Origin: UMGS1279 sp045577695 | GTDB lineage: Bacteria > Bacillota > Clostridia > Oscillospirales > Acutalibacteraceae | DNA length: 32,428 nt | NCBI GenBank assembly: GCA_045577695.1 | Contig: JAZNIW010000035.1 | Coordinates: forward strand, 1 to 32,428 | Direction: 5' to 3' | Shown: in pieces, positions 21,305-30,101 of the stretch | How the letters are laid out: each line of letters opens with the position of its first letter | Numbering within the stretch: position 1 is the first letter of the stretch | The notes under the pieces: generated by a model | Seen by the model: the letters and a program-made list of their open reading frames with translations, nothing else | Database searches by the model: none | Told to the model about the DNA's origin: nothing | Program-made: the position numbers and the translations under genes

Positions 21305-23008
21305 ATGAAGCCGCTCGAGGTGGTTTTTTGCTCAGTCAATTCTCAATACGTTCATTCCTCTTTGGCACCGTGGTGTCTCAAAGCCGGTGTGGAAACCTAT
21401 GCCGACCTACCCCACCGCGTTTACGTTTGCGAAGGTACCATCAACGAAAATCCCACCTCCATATTCGAACGTATTGAAAAAAGCGCTCCCAACCTTCTTG
21501 GCTTTTGTTGTTATATCTGGAATATTAAAGTGGTTCAAGAACTCGCCTGTCGTTTTAAAGAAAAGCACCCCGATTGTATTATTGTCTTTGGTGGGCCGGA
21601 GGTGAGTTACAATGCCAAGGATGTTTTATTGCATAATCCTTTTGTCGACTATGTCATTTCGGGTGAGGGCGAACAGCCCATTGCCCAATTGTGCGATGCT
21701 CTCGCGCAAAAACAAAAAACCAGAATAAATGGCCTTTGTTTTCGAGAAGGGGATGCTATTCATCTCTCCGCTCCTTATGTCGCCGTCGAAAATCCTCCCT
21801 CTCCCTACGGAGAAGAATATTTCGCAACCCTACAAAACCGCATCGCCTATGTGGAATCGACTCGCGGTTGCCCCTATTCTTGTGCTTTTTGCCTTTCGGG
21901 GCGCTGCGGCAAAGTGCGGTATTTTGATATAAACCAAACCAAACAAGATATTTTACGTCTGGCCAACAGTGGTACCAAAACGGTAAAATTTGTGGACCGC
22001 ACCTTTAATGCCAACAAAAAAAGAGCCAAAGAGATCGTAAAGTTTATCCTCGACCATTACGGACGTGACATTCCGCAAGGGGTTTGCTTTCACTTTGAAA
22101 TTGCCGGAGATATTTTAGACGAAGAATTCCTCTCTCTTTTTGCGGCAGCACCAATCGGTTGTATTCAACTGGAAATTGGTTTGCAGAGTTTCAACGAGAA
22201 AACCTTAGCCGCTATTCACCGCAAAACCAACTGCAGTATTTTACAAAAAAACATTCGGTCTTTGATAAAAAAGCGCAATATTCATATCCATATTGATTTA
22301 ATTGCCGGTCTGCCGAAAGAAGATTATTCCTCTTTTTCCAAAAGTTTCAATACCGCCTTTTCCTTGGGGGCCGATATGTTACAGCTTGGTTTTTTAAAAC
22401 TACTGCATGGAGCCGATATGCGGGAAAAATCAGAGGAATTTCCCTGTCGCTTTTCCGAAAATCCACCCTATGAAGTATTGGAAACTCCTTATCTTACCCG
22501 CTCGGATTTAGAACGGCTGCACCGTGTGGAAGATGTTTGCGACCGCACCTATAACTCCGGCCGCTTTCGTTTGACCTTACAATATCTTACCGACGAACTG
22601 GGGAATGACCCCTTTTCGGTTTTGGAATATATTGCCGACCGTATCGAAGAGCAACACCGTATTTCGCTGGACGAATATACTGCCCGTTTATTTGCGGTTT
22701 TATCAAGAATGGATAGGATTTCGCCCGCCGTTTTGCGCGACCGAATGGTCTGCGATTTATTAGCTTCGGTTGCGGGGGCAAAAATTCCAATCTGCTTACA
22801 ACAACAAGATCCCTTTTTAAAAACGGCCAAGCAACTGCTCGCCCGCACTGTGAGCACCCAGCCGAAAAAGGGAATTCTCCGTACCACCGCCCTGCTCTAT
22901 ACCGAACAAGCGGTGGTCTACGCAGATTACGAAAACCGTCACCCCATTACCGGACGGTTTCGCTTGCATAAAATTCCCTTTGCCGACCTTCCCAAACAAG
23001 CCGATTAG
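21305..23008 (+). CDS. B12-binding-domain radical SAM protein (DUF4080)
   Basis: A 567-aa protein with three parts. An N-terminal cobalamin-binding-like Rossmann domain (about 1-160; FCSVNSQYVHSSLAPW, GGPEVSYNA) lacks the D-x-H-x-x-G axial-ligand motif. The radical SAM core has its [4Fe-4S] cysteines at C189, C193 and C196 (RGCPYSCAFC). A C-terminal region (about 440-567) corresponds to DUF4080. It should cleave S-adenosylmethionine to a 5'-deoxyadenosyl radical, but its substrate is unknown. ATG 21305 follows TAGGTG. No partner gene is adjacent; it ends at a terminator shared with the convergent phosphofructokinase. Confidence 0.88.
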   Translation: MKPLEVVFCSVNSQYVHSSLAPWCLKAGVETYADLPHRVYVCEGTINENPTSIFERIEKSAPNLLGFCCYIWNIKVVQELACRFKEKHPDCIIVFGGPEVSYNAKDVLLHNPFVDYVISGEGEQPIAQLCDALAQKQKTRINGLCFREGDAIHLSAPYVAVENPPSPYGEEYFATLQNRIAYVESTRGCPYSCAFCLSGRCGKVRYFDINQTKQDILRLANSGTKTVKFVDRTFNANKKRAKEIVKFILDHYGRDIPQGVCFHFEIAGDILDEEFLSLFAAAPIGCIQLEIGLQSFNEKTLAAIHRKTNCSILQKNIRSLIKKRNIHIHIDLIAGLPKEDYSSFSKSFNTAFSLGADMLQLGFLKLLHGADMREKSEEFPCRFSENPPYEVLETPYLTRSDLERLHRVEDVCDRTYNSGRFRLTLQYLTDELGNDPFSVLEYIADRIEEQHRISLDEYTARLFAVLSRMDRISPAVLRDRMVCDLLASVAGAKIPICLQQQDPFLKTAKQLLARTVSTQPKKGILRTTALLYTEQAVVYADYENRHPITGRFRLHKIPFADLPKQAD

Positions 23009-23047
23009 AAAAAATCCTTGAAAACAAAATGTTTTCAAGGATTTTTT
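23009..23047. terminator. Bidirectional terminator between the radical SAM gene and phosphofructokinase
   Basis: A perfect 18-bp stem (23009-23026 with 23030-23047), a 3-base loop, with A6 at the left and T6 at the right so that each strand ends in a T tract. Confidence 0.92.
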
Positions 23048-23056
23048 AATACCATA

Positions 23057-24304
23057 CTAATTTTTATATTTTTGCTGTTTGAAATCCAAATGCCGAATAT
23101 CGATATAATCAGGCAGACCATTTTCGAAAAGAATCTGCGCCGCACCTTCGGTGAGAGGTTTTAAATATTCCACCATTTCGGCCGTAACATCGTTGCCCTG
23201 CTCGGAAATCCACTCTCTGGGAACACACCGTTCGGCATTGGCAATCATAGCAACATCCGCCACCGAATAGGAAACTTCATATGGCAAATTTCCATTACGG
23301 TGCAGAGTAGCAAAAACGCCCGACTCTTGATTTAAAGCTGCGCGGGTAGCCACTACACCCAAATTATAAGCCTCGTTTACATCGGTTGCCGAGGTCAAAT
23401 TACCGAAACAGCGTTGCAAAATACTAAGTTCCAAGGCACGCACTTTACAACCGATTTCGCGTTCCACCAACTCTTTTAGCACATATGCAACTCCACCCAA
23501 GGCAACATGGTTAAATCCATCGCTTTTGGCCGAAGCCTTGGCAATAAAGTGTCCCTCACTATTGCGAATGCCCTCGCTAACAACCACCACAACCGTATTA
23601 TATTCCTTCAGCTTGCGACGAACATCTTCCAAAAAACGTTTCTCATCAAAAGCTACTTCAGGCAGATAAATTAAGTGGGGTGCAGTTATGGAATTGCCAT
23701 TCCGTGCCAAAACAGAGGCGGCGGTCAACCAACCGGCATTGCGCCCCATCGTTTCAATAATATGTACACTTTTGATACTGTAAATACTGGTATCGTAAAA
23801 AATATTTTTAACTGCTGTTGCCACAAATTTAGCGGCACTGCCAAAACCGGGCGAATGGTCAATACCTACCAAATCATTATCAATTGTTTTCGGAACCCCA
23901 ACCACCCGAATGGAAAGGCCTTGGTCAGCCACATAGTCGGAAAGTTTTTTTACGGTGTCCATTGAATCATTTCCACCAATGTAGATGAAGTAACCGATGT
24001 TATGTTTTTGTAAAATTGAAACAATTTTTTCGAATTCTTCCTTGGTTTTAGAAAGTTTAAACCGACACGAACCCAAATACATCGCCGGTGTTAGTTTCAG
24101 TAGATTCAAACCGTGAGCATTGTTTTTAAAGGTTTCGGTTAAATTGATGAAGTTTTCGTCAAAGAGACCTTCTACTCCGTTAATCATCCCGTAAATGGTA
24201 TCAATCGCATCGCTTTCCAATGCTGTGCGAATCACTCCCGCCAAACTGGAATTGATAACGACGGTCGGTCCGCCGGATTGCCCTACCAATAAACTTTGTT
24301 TCAT
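23057..24304 (-). CDS. 6-phosphofructokinase, PPi-dependent type
   Basis: A 415-aa enzyme of the phosphofructokinase family. The residues in YIGGNDSMDT (108-117) and VPKTIDNDL (137-145) point to pyrophosphate rather than ATP as phosphoryl donor: ATP enzymes have GGDGS, whereas here Asp113 occupies the Gly position and PKT follows the PPi pattern. MGRNAGWL is also conserved. PPi use is inferred from motifs. ATG 24304 follows GAAAGGATTG; the frame nine codons upstream is rejected. It probably has its own transcript, but I could not define a promoter in 24305-24419. Confidence 0.9.
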   Translation of the reverse strand: MKQSLLVGQSGGPTVVINSSLAGVIRTALESDAIDTIYGMINGVEGLFDENFINLTETFKNNAHGLNLLKLTPAMYLGSCRFKLSKTKEEFEKIVSILQKHNIGYFIYIGGNDSMDTVKKLSDYVADQGLSIRVVGVPKTIDNDLVGIDHSPGFGSAAKFVATAVKNIFYDTSIYSIKSVHIIETMGRNAGWLTAASVLARNGNSITAPHLIYLPEVAFDEKRFLEDVRRKLKEYNTVVVVVSEGIRNSEGHFIAKASAKSDGFNHVALGGVAYVLKELVEREIGCKVRALELSILQRCFGNLTSATDVNEAYNLGVVATRAALNQESGVFATLHRNGNLPYEVSYSVADVAMIANAERCVPREWISEQGNDVTAEMVEYLKPLTEGAAQILFENGLPDYIDIRHLDFKQQKYKN

Positions 24305-24419
24305 AAAATCAATCCTTTCTTTCAAAAACAAACAAAACAGACTGCAAAAAAGCCTAAGGGAGAAATGTGCTTCACAAAAAAGTTGGCTCTCTCGGTCCTT
24401 TTGGAATTTTTAACGAAGT

Positions 24420-25352
24420 TTATTTTTTCTCCTCATACACGCCGCCTTTTAAAAATTCGCGAATCAAAGAAGTTTCGGGAACCAAATCAGGAGAAAGTGG
24501 TACAAATCCCTCCAATGCATCTTTCACCCGCATAGCATATTCATAATTTTCGGCCGTTTCGGGCAAATCGCTCAGCAAGGAGAGAATAATATCCCGAAAG
24601 ACGCAGGGTTCAAACCGATGAAAGGTGACAAACTGCATATCGGCGGTATTTTTAAAACAGTAGAGGTATTTTTCCTCTCCCTTCACCACGCCGGTCCAGA
24701 GAGATAAGGTTTCCGCGGCCGAACTATCACGATAAATAAAATCACGGGAAAGGCGCCGCACCAAGCGAATTTGTCGACTGCTTAACACCACTTCTCCCCG
24801 TTCATCGTAAATGGTTTGGTTGGCGCTGATATAAATACGAAACAAACCGTCGCGTTCCAACCCTTCGGTTAAAACCGGATTTAAGGCGTGCAACCCCTCA
24901 ACGATACAAATTCCGTGACCCAATAAATCAATCGGGTGGCTTTGATCTCGTTTTTTGGTCACAAAGTTGAAGGTGGGAATAACCGTTCTTCCCGTTTCCA
25001 TCAATTCCCGGAAAGTACGGTGAATTTCAGGAATATCCAATGCGTACACCGTTTCAAAATCCGGTTCGCCGTTTTCCTGTTTGGGCATATCCGAGGCCGA
25101 AAGGTAAAAATGGTCTAAGGATACCACTTCAGCCGACATTCCCTCACAAACCAACTTATCTCGCAGAATATGGGCGGTGGTAGTTTTTCCTGAGCCGGAC
25201 GGGCCGGCCAACAGCACCATTTTTATCTTTTTGTTTTGGCGAATCTGCGCGGCCAAACGGGTGATTGTTTCATCATACTCGGTTTCGGCCGCCGCAATCA
25301 TTGCGGTGGGATTTTGCCCGGCATCCTGGTTAATGCGATTTTGTGTAATCAT
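24420..25352 (-). CDS. Uridine kinase-like nucleoside kinase
   Basis: A 310-aa P-loop kinase of the uridine kinase/phosphoribulokinase family: Walker A GPSGSGKT (50-57), SLDHFYLSASDMPK, then TFNFVTKKRD and CIVEGLHALNPVL. Many Clostridia have a ~550-aa version with an N-terminal threonyl-tRNA-synthetase-like part; here only about 45 residues precede the kinase, so this is the short form. The substrate may be uridine/cytidine but is unproven. The start ATG 25352 has GGAGG nine bases upstream and overlaps the hemZ stop by 23 bases; earlier in-frame starts lie inside hemZ. Last gene of the recJ operon; no clear terminator was found. Confidence 0.87.
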   Translation of the reverse strand: MITQNRINQDAGQNPTAMIAAAETEYDETITRLAAQIRQNKKIKMVLLAGPSGSGKTTTAHILRDKLVCEGMSAEVVSLDHFYLSASDMPKQENGEPDFETVYALDIPEIHRTFRELMETGRTVIPTFNFVTKKRDQSHPIDLLGHGICIVEGLHALNPVLTEGLERDGLFRIYISANQTIYDERGEVVLSSRQIRLVRRLSRDFIYRDSSAAETLSLWTGVVKGEEKYLYCFKNTADMQFVTFHRFEPCVFRDIILSLLSDLPETAENYEYAMRVKDALEGFVPLSPDLVPETSLIREFLKGGVYEEKK

Positions 25353-26820
25353 GATAAAAGGCCTCCACTCTTTCCTTACGGTGCAATATTTCCTCAAATT
25401 GATTTTGATACTCATAGGGGTATTTAAAATTGAAAATGCGTTCAATCTGCCCATCGATCGGCGATTTTAATTTCGTAACAGCCGAAGCGCCGCACGCCAA
25501 TATGGTATGCGTTTCATCCATAATGTATACATTATACAATCCCTCATACCCCGCTTTTGCATAGCCGACATTTTCCAAATTGCCCACCGTTTTACTTTGG
25601 CGATACATATAGTACGGAAGAATGCAAACCTCTCGCAAACGGCGTTCGGCAAAATCAACCATTTTAGCAGCCTCTGCCCCATCCCTCAAATAGGAGAAAC
25701 TTTTATCCTGCCCCATACCGGAAGAACGCTTAATGGAAAGGGAATGAACCGTAACACTCTCGGGGTCCAGCCGAATCACCTGCTCTACCGTATCCATAAA
25801 GCTCTCCACGGTATCGGCCGGCAAACCCGCAATCAAATCCATATTGATGTTATTAAAGCCCAGTTCACGCGCCAAGGAAAAGGCCTCCACCGTTTGCCTG
25901 GTAGTATGACGTCGACCGATGGCCTGTAACACGTGGTCTTGCATCGTTTGAGGATTTATGCTGATACGAGTAACACCGCCGTTTTTTAAAGCCAACAATT
26001 TTTCTTTGTCAATGGTATCCGGACGACCTGCTTCCACCGTCAGTTCTTCAAAAGAATCCCCAAAGCGACGATGAATCACTGCCAATACAGTTTCTAACTG
26101 TTCCGCAGACAGCGTGGTTGGCGTACCGCCACCCACATAAACCGTTTTAACCTTAAGACCCAGCCGCCCTACAATATCAGCCGTTTTTTCCAGTTCTTTG
26201 CACAGAAGTTCTATGTACGAAGGAATCAGGTCAGCCGCGCGGTCAATACTGTGTGAAACAAAGGAACAATAGCTGCACCGCGAAGGACAAAAGGGAACCG
26301 ACACATATAAACTGATTTCGTTCGGCGCTGAGGCGGCAATAATGCCTTCCTCACTTTGGGCCGTTTCGGTTAAAAGTTTCCATTTTTTCTTGCTTACCAG
26401 AAATTCTTCTTCAAAAAAACGGTTGGTTTTTTCCACCCCCAACGTTTCTGTAAAACGGCGGTAAAGTTTAGCCGGACGAATGCCGGTTAAAATTCCCCAT
26501 TCAGGAGAATAATTGGTCAATTGGGCGTAACACTCAAACAACAACCGCGCCAGCGAACGCTCCAACGTTTTTTCGGCATCCGCATCCAAGGATGTTTCGG
26601 GCGAAAATTTTTCGCTTCTTTCGGCGTTTTTTTCATTCCAAACCGCACGCGCCGCTATTATTTTTTCTTTTCCCTTTTGCAGCAAGGCAATGGAGGCAGA
26701 AAGCCCATCCTCATAAACCACGTTTTTTTCTTCGAAAACGATTTTGGCAAACGGAAAAAACAGACGAGTTAGTTTTTCGATTTCATATAAAAAAGGCAAT
26801 CCGTTTAAATTGATATACAT
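25330..26820 (-). CDS. hemZ: HemZ-type coproporphyrinogen III oxidase-like radical SAM protein
   Basis: A 496-aa radical SAM enzyme. The cluster motif VPFCPSRCSYCSF gives C178, C182 and C185. It is followed by YVGGGTPTTL, VEAGRPDTID, GVTRISINPQTMQ and MDLIAGLPADT, the HemZ pattern (coproporphyrinogen dehydrogenase family). A HemZ-specific N-terminal domain (about 1-160, WGILTGIRPAKL) is present. Whether it acts in haem synthesis is uncertain because no haem genes are near. ATG 26820 (MYINLNGLPFLYEIE) follows GGAG inside the end of the upstream gene, four bases after that gene's stop. Confidence 0.9.
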   Translation of the reverse strand: MYINLNGLPFLYEIEKLTRLFFPFAKIVFEEKNVVYEDGLSASIALLQKGKEKIIAARAVWNEKNAERSEKFSPETSLDADAEKTLERSLARLLFECYAQLTNYSPEWGILTGIRPAKLYRRFTETLGVEKTNRFFEEEFLVSKKKWKLLTETAQSEEGIIAASAPNEISLYVSVPFCPSRCSYCSFVSHSIDRAADLIPSYIELLCKELEKTADIVGRLGLKVKTVYVGGGTPTTLSAEQLETVLAVIHRRFGDSFEELTVEAGRPDTIDKEKLLALKNGGVTRISINPQTMQDHVLQAIGRRHTTRQTVEAFSLARELGFNNINMDLIAGLPADTVESFMDTVEQVIRLDPESVTVHSLSIKRSSGMGQDKSFSYLRDGAEAAKMVDFAERRLREVCILPYYMYRQSKTVGNLENVGYAKAGYEGLYNVYIMDETHTILACGASAVTKLKSPIDGQIERIFNFKYPYEYQNQFEEILHRKERVEAFYHDYTKSH

Positions 26821-26824
26821 AACA

Positions 26825-27439
26825 CTACTCCGATAGGAAAGGATTGTAACGTCGCTCATATTCCAACGTTGTCATCTGTTCGTGGCCGGGATATAGGATG
26901 TAATCCCCCGTTATATCGCAAAGACGTCGCAAAGATTTTTTCAAGGCAAAAGCATCGCCGGTGGGAAAATCGGTGCGGCCGCAACTTTGGCGAAACAGAG
27001 TATCCCCACAAAAAATAGAATCCTCCACCACAAAGCAGACCGAACCCACTGTATGTCCCGGGGTATGAAGCACCTTAATTTCGGTTTCACCCAGAGAAAG
27101 AATTGTCCCCTCCTCGCACAAACAATCGGGGGAAAGCGGTTCTTGCCGCATACCAAGCCAATCCGCCAAGCTGGCCGAGGTATCGCAAAGACCGACGGCA
27201 TCCAATCCATGAATGACCACAACCGCATTTGGATGATCCTGTTTTACTGCCGCCGCACCGCAGATATGATCAGCGTGACGGTGGGTTAATAAAATATATC
27301 GAACCGACTCCTTTTGGGCGGCCAAATAGTTTTTCATTTCTTCGGTATATTCACCGGGGTCGACCACAAATATTCCATCTTTGGTTTTTGCCACATATCC
27401 GTTTTCGGGGAAAGCAGTAGAAAAGCATTTAACTTCCAT
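26825..27439 (-). CDS. MBL-fold metallo-hydrolase (glyoxalase II-like)
   Basis: A 204-aa metallo-beta-lactamase-fold hydrolase. The zinc site is complete: THRHADH (52-58), the histidine in LHTPGHTVGS, the aspartate in FCGDTLFRQSCGRTD, and YPGHE near the end. This pattern is the glyoxalase II-like YcbL/GloB group, with a thioester or similar substrate likely but unproven. ATG 27439 follows GGGGGAAATAAT and lies one base after the dtd stop. The MBL-dtd-rel neighbourhood is common in Clostridia. Confidence 0.92.
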   Translation of the reverse strand: MEVKCFSTAFPENGYVAKTKDGIFVVDPGEYTEEMKNYLAAQKESVRYILLTHRHADHICGAAAVKQDHPNAVVVIHGLDAVGLCDTSASLADWLGMRQEPLSPDCLCEEGTILSLGETEIKVLHTPGHTVGSVCFVVEDSIFCGDTLFRQSCGRTDFPTGDAFALKKSLRRLCDITGDYILYPGHEQMTTLEYERRYNPFLSE

Positions 27440-27440
27440 A

Positions 27441-27893
27441 TTATTTCCCCCAAATCGCGGTGTCCAGCACAATGGTTACCGGTCCGTCCCCCACCATTGA
27501 AACTTGCATATCGGCACCAAATTCGCCGGTTTGTACCGGAATCCCCATTTCTGTTAAACGGGCACAAAACCGTTTATACAAGGCTTTGGCTCCTTGATGC
27601 CCCATGGCGTGACTGAAAGAGGGGCGGTTGCCTTTTTTGGTATCCGCCATTAAGGTGAAGTTGGAAACGGCTAACACCGAGCCACCAATATCCCGCACCG
27701 ACCAATTCATTTTATCTTCTTCATCACTAAAAATGCGAAGGGCGGCCACCTTATCGGCCATCAAATCGGTTGCTCTTTCGTCATCGTTTTCTCCAACACC
27801 CAGCAAAACCAAAAGCCCTTTATCGATTTTTCCAACCAGGGCGCCGTCGACCGTAACCGCAGCCGACAAACACCGCTGAATCACTGCTTTCAT
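27441..27893 (-). CDS. dtd: D-aminoacyl-tRNA deacylase
   Basis: A 150-aa enzyme that hydrolyses D-amino acids from mischarged tRNA. Family motifs: MKAVIQRCLSAAVTVDG at the start, the active-site SNFTLMADTKKGNRPSF (usually SQFTL) and GDGPVTIVLD, corresponding to the Gly-cis-Pro loop. ATG 27893 follows GGGAGAC. It sits 20 bases after rel, the usual arrangement. Confidence 0.95.
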   Translation of the reverse strand: MKAVIQRCLSAAVTVDGALVGKIDKGLLVLLGVGENDDERATDLMADKVAALRIFSDEEDKMNWSVRDIGGSVLAVSNFTLMADTKKGNRPSFSHAMGHQGAKALYKRFCARLTEMGIPVQTGEFGADMQVSMVGDGPVTIVLDTAIWGK

Positions 27894-27913
27894 AAGCGAA
27901 GTCTCCCGTTATC

Positions 27914-30100
27914 TTACATATTCGTACGTTCCACGTTGGAAACACCATGAATGTTTTCCAATCTTTGTACCACCGAACGCAAATGTTCGGCACTCTGTAC
28001 ACTTAGGGTCACCGTAATAATACTGTTTCCCCCCTTGGTTTGGCGGGCATTGGCATTGTGAATCGGCAAACCAATGCCGGCCAAAGCCATGGTCACATCG
28101 GCCAACAAACCGTTTCGGTCGACCCCGTTAATGCGAAGCGATGCTTTAAAGTTTTCTTTTTTCACATCGTCCCAATGGGCGGGAATCCACCGTTCAGGTT
28201 CTTCGGCCATAGCAATTTCCTTGGGCACATTGTTACAATCCCGCTTGTGTACCGAAACACCGTGCCCGCGGGTAATAAAACCAATAATATCATCCCCCGG
28301 CAGCGGAGTGCAACAACGGGAAAGCTTTACGAGACAATTATCTACCCCTTCAATCACTACACCGTCTTGCGAAGAAGTATGTGTGGGTCGCACCAACTGA
28401 GAAAGTTCTACCGGTTTTTTCTGGGCGGTTAATTTATTGTAATCCTCTTTAATGCGGGGCATAATGCGAGAAAGCAAAACACCACCGTAGCCAATAGCCG
28501 CATAAAATTCCTCGGTATTGGAAAATTTCTGTCGGCGGGCAATATCGGCCAAAAATTCTTCGGCATCTTCTTCGCCAAGGCGGATATTGTTTCGGGCAAA
28601 ATCGCGCTCGATTTGGGCTTTTCCGGCCACAATGTTTTCCGCTCGGCGTTCCCGTTTAAACCAGTTTCGAATCTTGCTCTTAGCCTGTGTTGTCACGGCA
28701 ATATTCAGCCAATCGCGACTGGGCCCGTGTCCGGCTTGATTTGTGGTTAAAATCTCAATTATTTCGCCGGTTTGAATCTTATGGCTCAAGGGAACGATTT
28801 TTCCATCCGCCTTGGCTCCCACCATACGAACCCCCACCGCCGAGTGAATGGCAAAGGCAAAATCGATGACAGTACCGCCGGCCGGCAGATTGATAACATC
28901 CCCCTTCGGGGTAACGGCGAAAACATCTTCAATCGGCAAATCGGTTTTAATGGTTTGCACCAAATCTTCAGGATTATCTGCATCCTTTTGACTATCTAAA
29001 ATTTGACGAATCCACAACAGACGATCTTCTAATTTGTTATCAACCTTGCGAATGCCCTCTTTGTATTTCCAGTGCGCTGCGATACCATACTCGGCCGTAT
29101 GATGCATATCCCACGTGCGAATTTGAATTTCAAAGGGGATTCCCTCGCGTCCAAGCACTGTGGTGTGAAGCGACTGATATAGGTTTGGCTTGGGGGTGGA
29201 AATATAATCCTTAAAACGACCCGGAATGGGACGGAACATATCGTGCATAACCCCTAAAACGTTATAGCAATCGGCCACGGTTTTGGTGATGATTCTTACG
29301 GCGTAAACATCGTAAATTTCTTCAAAATCTCGGCCTTGAAAATACATCTTTCGGTAGATACCGTGAATCGATTTTACGCGCCCTTCCAGTTGAATTTCAA
29401 CCTCCGGCATCACTTGTTTAAGCCGCTCTTGCACGCGTTTTTTAATCTCTTCTAGCAGATTTTCGCGATATTGTTTCCGCACCCGCAACAATTCTTCAAT
29501 TTCGGCATAACCAATCGGGTCCAAATGAGAAATCGAAAGGTCCTCCAATTCCTCTTTCATAGCACGGATACCAAGCCGATGGGCAATCGGCGCAAAGACC
29601 TCTAATGTTTCCAAAGCCTTATCCCGTTGCTTTTGTTCAGGCTGAGCATCGATGGTACGCATATTGTGCAAACGGTCAGCCAATTTTATAATAATCACGC
29701 GGATATCTTGCGCCATAGCTATCAACATTTTGCGCAAATTCTCGGACTGTTGCTCCTTAGCCGAAATGGGCAATTTTCCCAATTTGGTCACACCATCCAC
29801 CAAGTTGGTTATGGCCGGTCCAAACTCTTTTTCCAGTTCTTCAGAGGTCAATTCCGTATCCTCTACCACGTCGTGAAGAAGACCGGCCGCGACCGACTCG
29901 CTATCCATCCCAAGCGAGACCAATATTTTGGCAACGGAGAAAGGATGATAGTAATATGCTTCCCCCGACAATCGGCGTTGCCCCTGATGGGCGCGAAAGC
30001 AAATCGAAAAGGCCTTTTCTACCAGAGCGACATCGTAATTTCCACCCTGCTTTTCCATCAATTCTTTTAGTTCGTTTACGTTTTTTGCGTATTCATTCAT
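27914..30100 (-). CDS. relA: Bifunctional (p)ppGpp synthetase/hydrolase Rel
   Basis: A 728-aa stringent-response enzyme. The hydrolase HD domain has HDVVEDT (76-82) and an intact AHRLGI motif. The synthetase has YDVYAVRII, GRFKDYISTPKPNLYQSLHT and EIQIRTWDMH. The regulatory part contains a TGS domain (DVFAVTPKGDVINLPAGGTVIDFAF is its core), a zinc-finger-like CCTPLPGDD and a C-terminal ACT domain. Both activities look intact. The start is uncertain: ATG 30100 lies one base after the recJ stop with only GGTGA as a weak Shine-Dalgarno; GTG 30109 would overlap recJ and add three residues. Translational coupling to recJ is likely. Confidence 0.96.
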   Translation of the reverse strand: MNEYAKNVNELKELMEKQGGNYDVALVEKAFSICFRAHQGQRRLSGEAYYYHPFSVAKILVSLGMDSESVAAGLLHDVVEDTELTSEELEKEFGPAITNLVDGVTKLGKLPISAKEQQSENLRKMLIAMAQDIRVIIIKLADRLHNMRTIDAQPEQKQRDKALETLEVFAPIAHRLGIRAMKEELEDLSISHLDPIGYAEIEELLRVRKQYRENLLEEIKKRVQERLKQVMPEVEIQLEGRVKSIHGIYRKMYFQGRDFEEIYDVYAVRIITKTVADCYNVLGVMHDMFRPIPGRFKDYISTPKPNLYQSLHTTVLGREGIPFEIQIRTWDMHHTAEYGIAAHWKYKEGIRKVDNKLEDRLLWIRQILDSQKDADNPEDLVQTIKTDLPIEDVFAVTPKGDVINLPAGGTVIDFAFAIHSAVGVRMVGAKADGKIVPLSHKIQTGEIIEILTTNQAGHGPSRDWLNIAVTTQAKSKIRNWFKRERRAENIVAGKAQIERDFARNNIRLGEEDAEEFLADIARRQKFSNTEEFYAAIGYGGVLLSRIMPRIKEDYNKLTAQKKPVELSQLVRPTHTSSQDGVVIEGVDNCLVKLSRCCTPLPGDDIIGFITRGHGVSVHKRDCNNVPKEIAMAEEPERWIPAHWDDVKKENFKASLRINGVDRNGLLADVTMALAGIGLPIHNANARQTKGGNSIITVTLSVQSAEHLRSVVQRLENIHGVSNVERTNM

Positions 30101-30101
30101 A

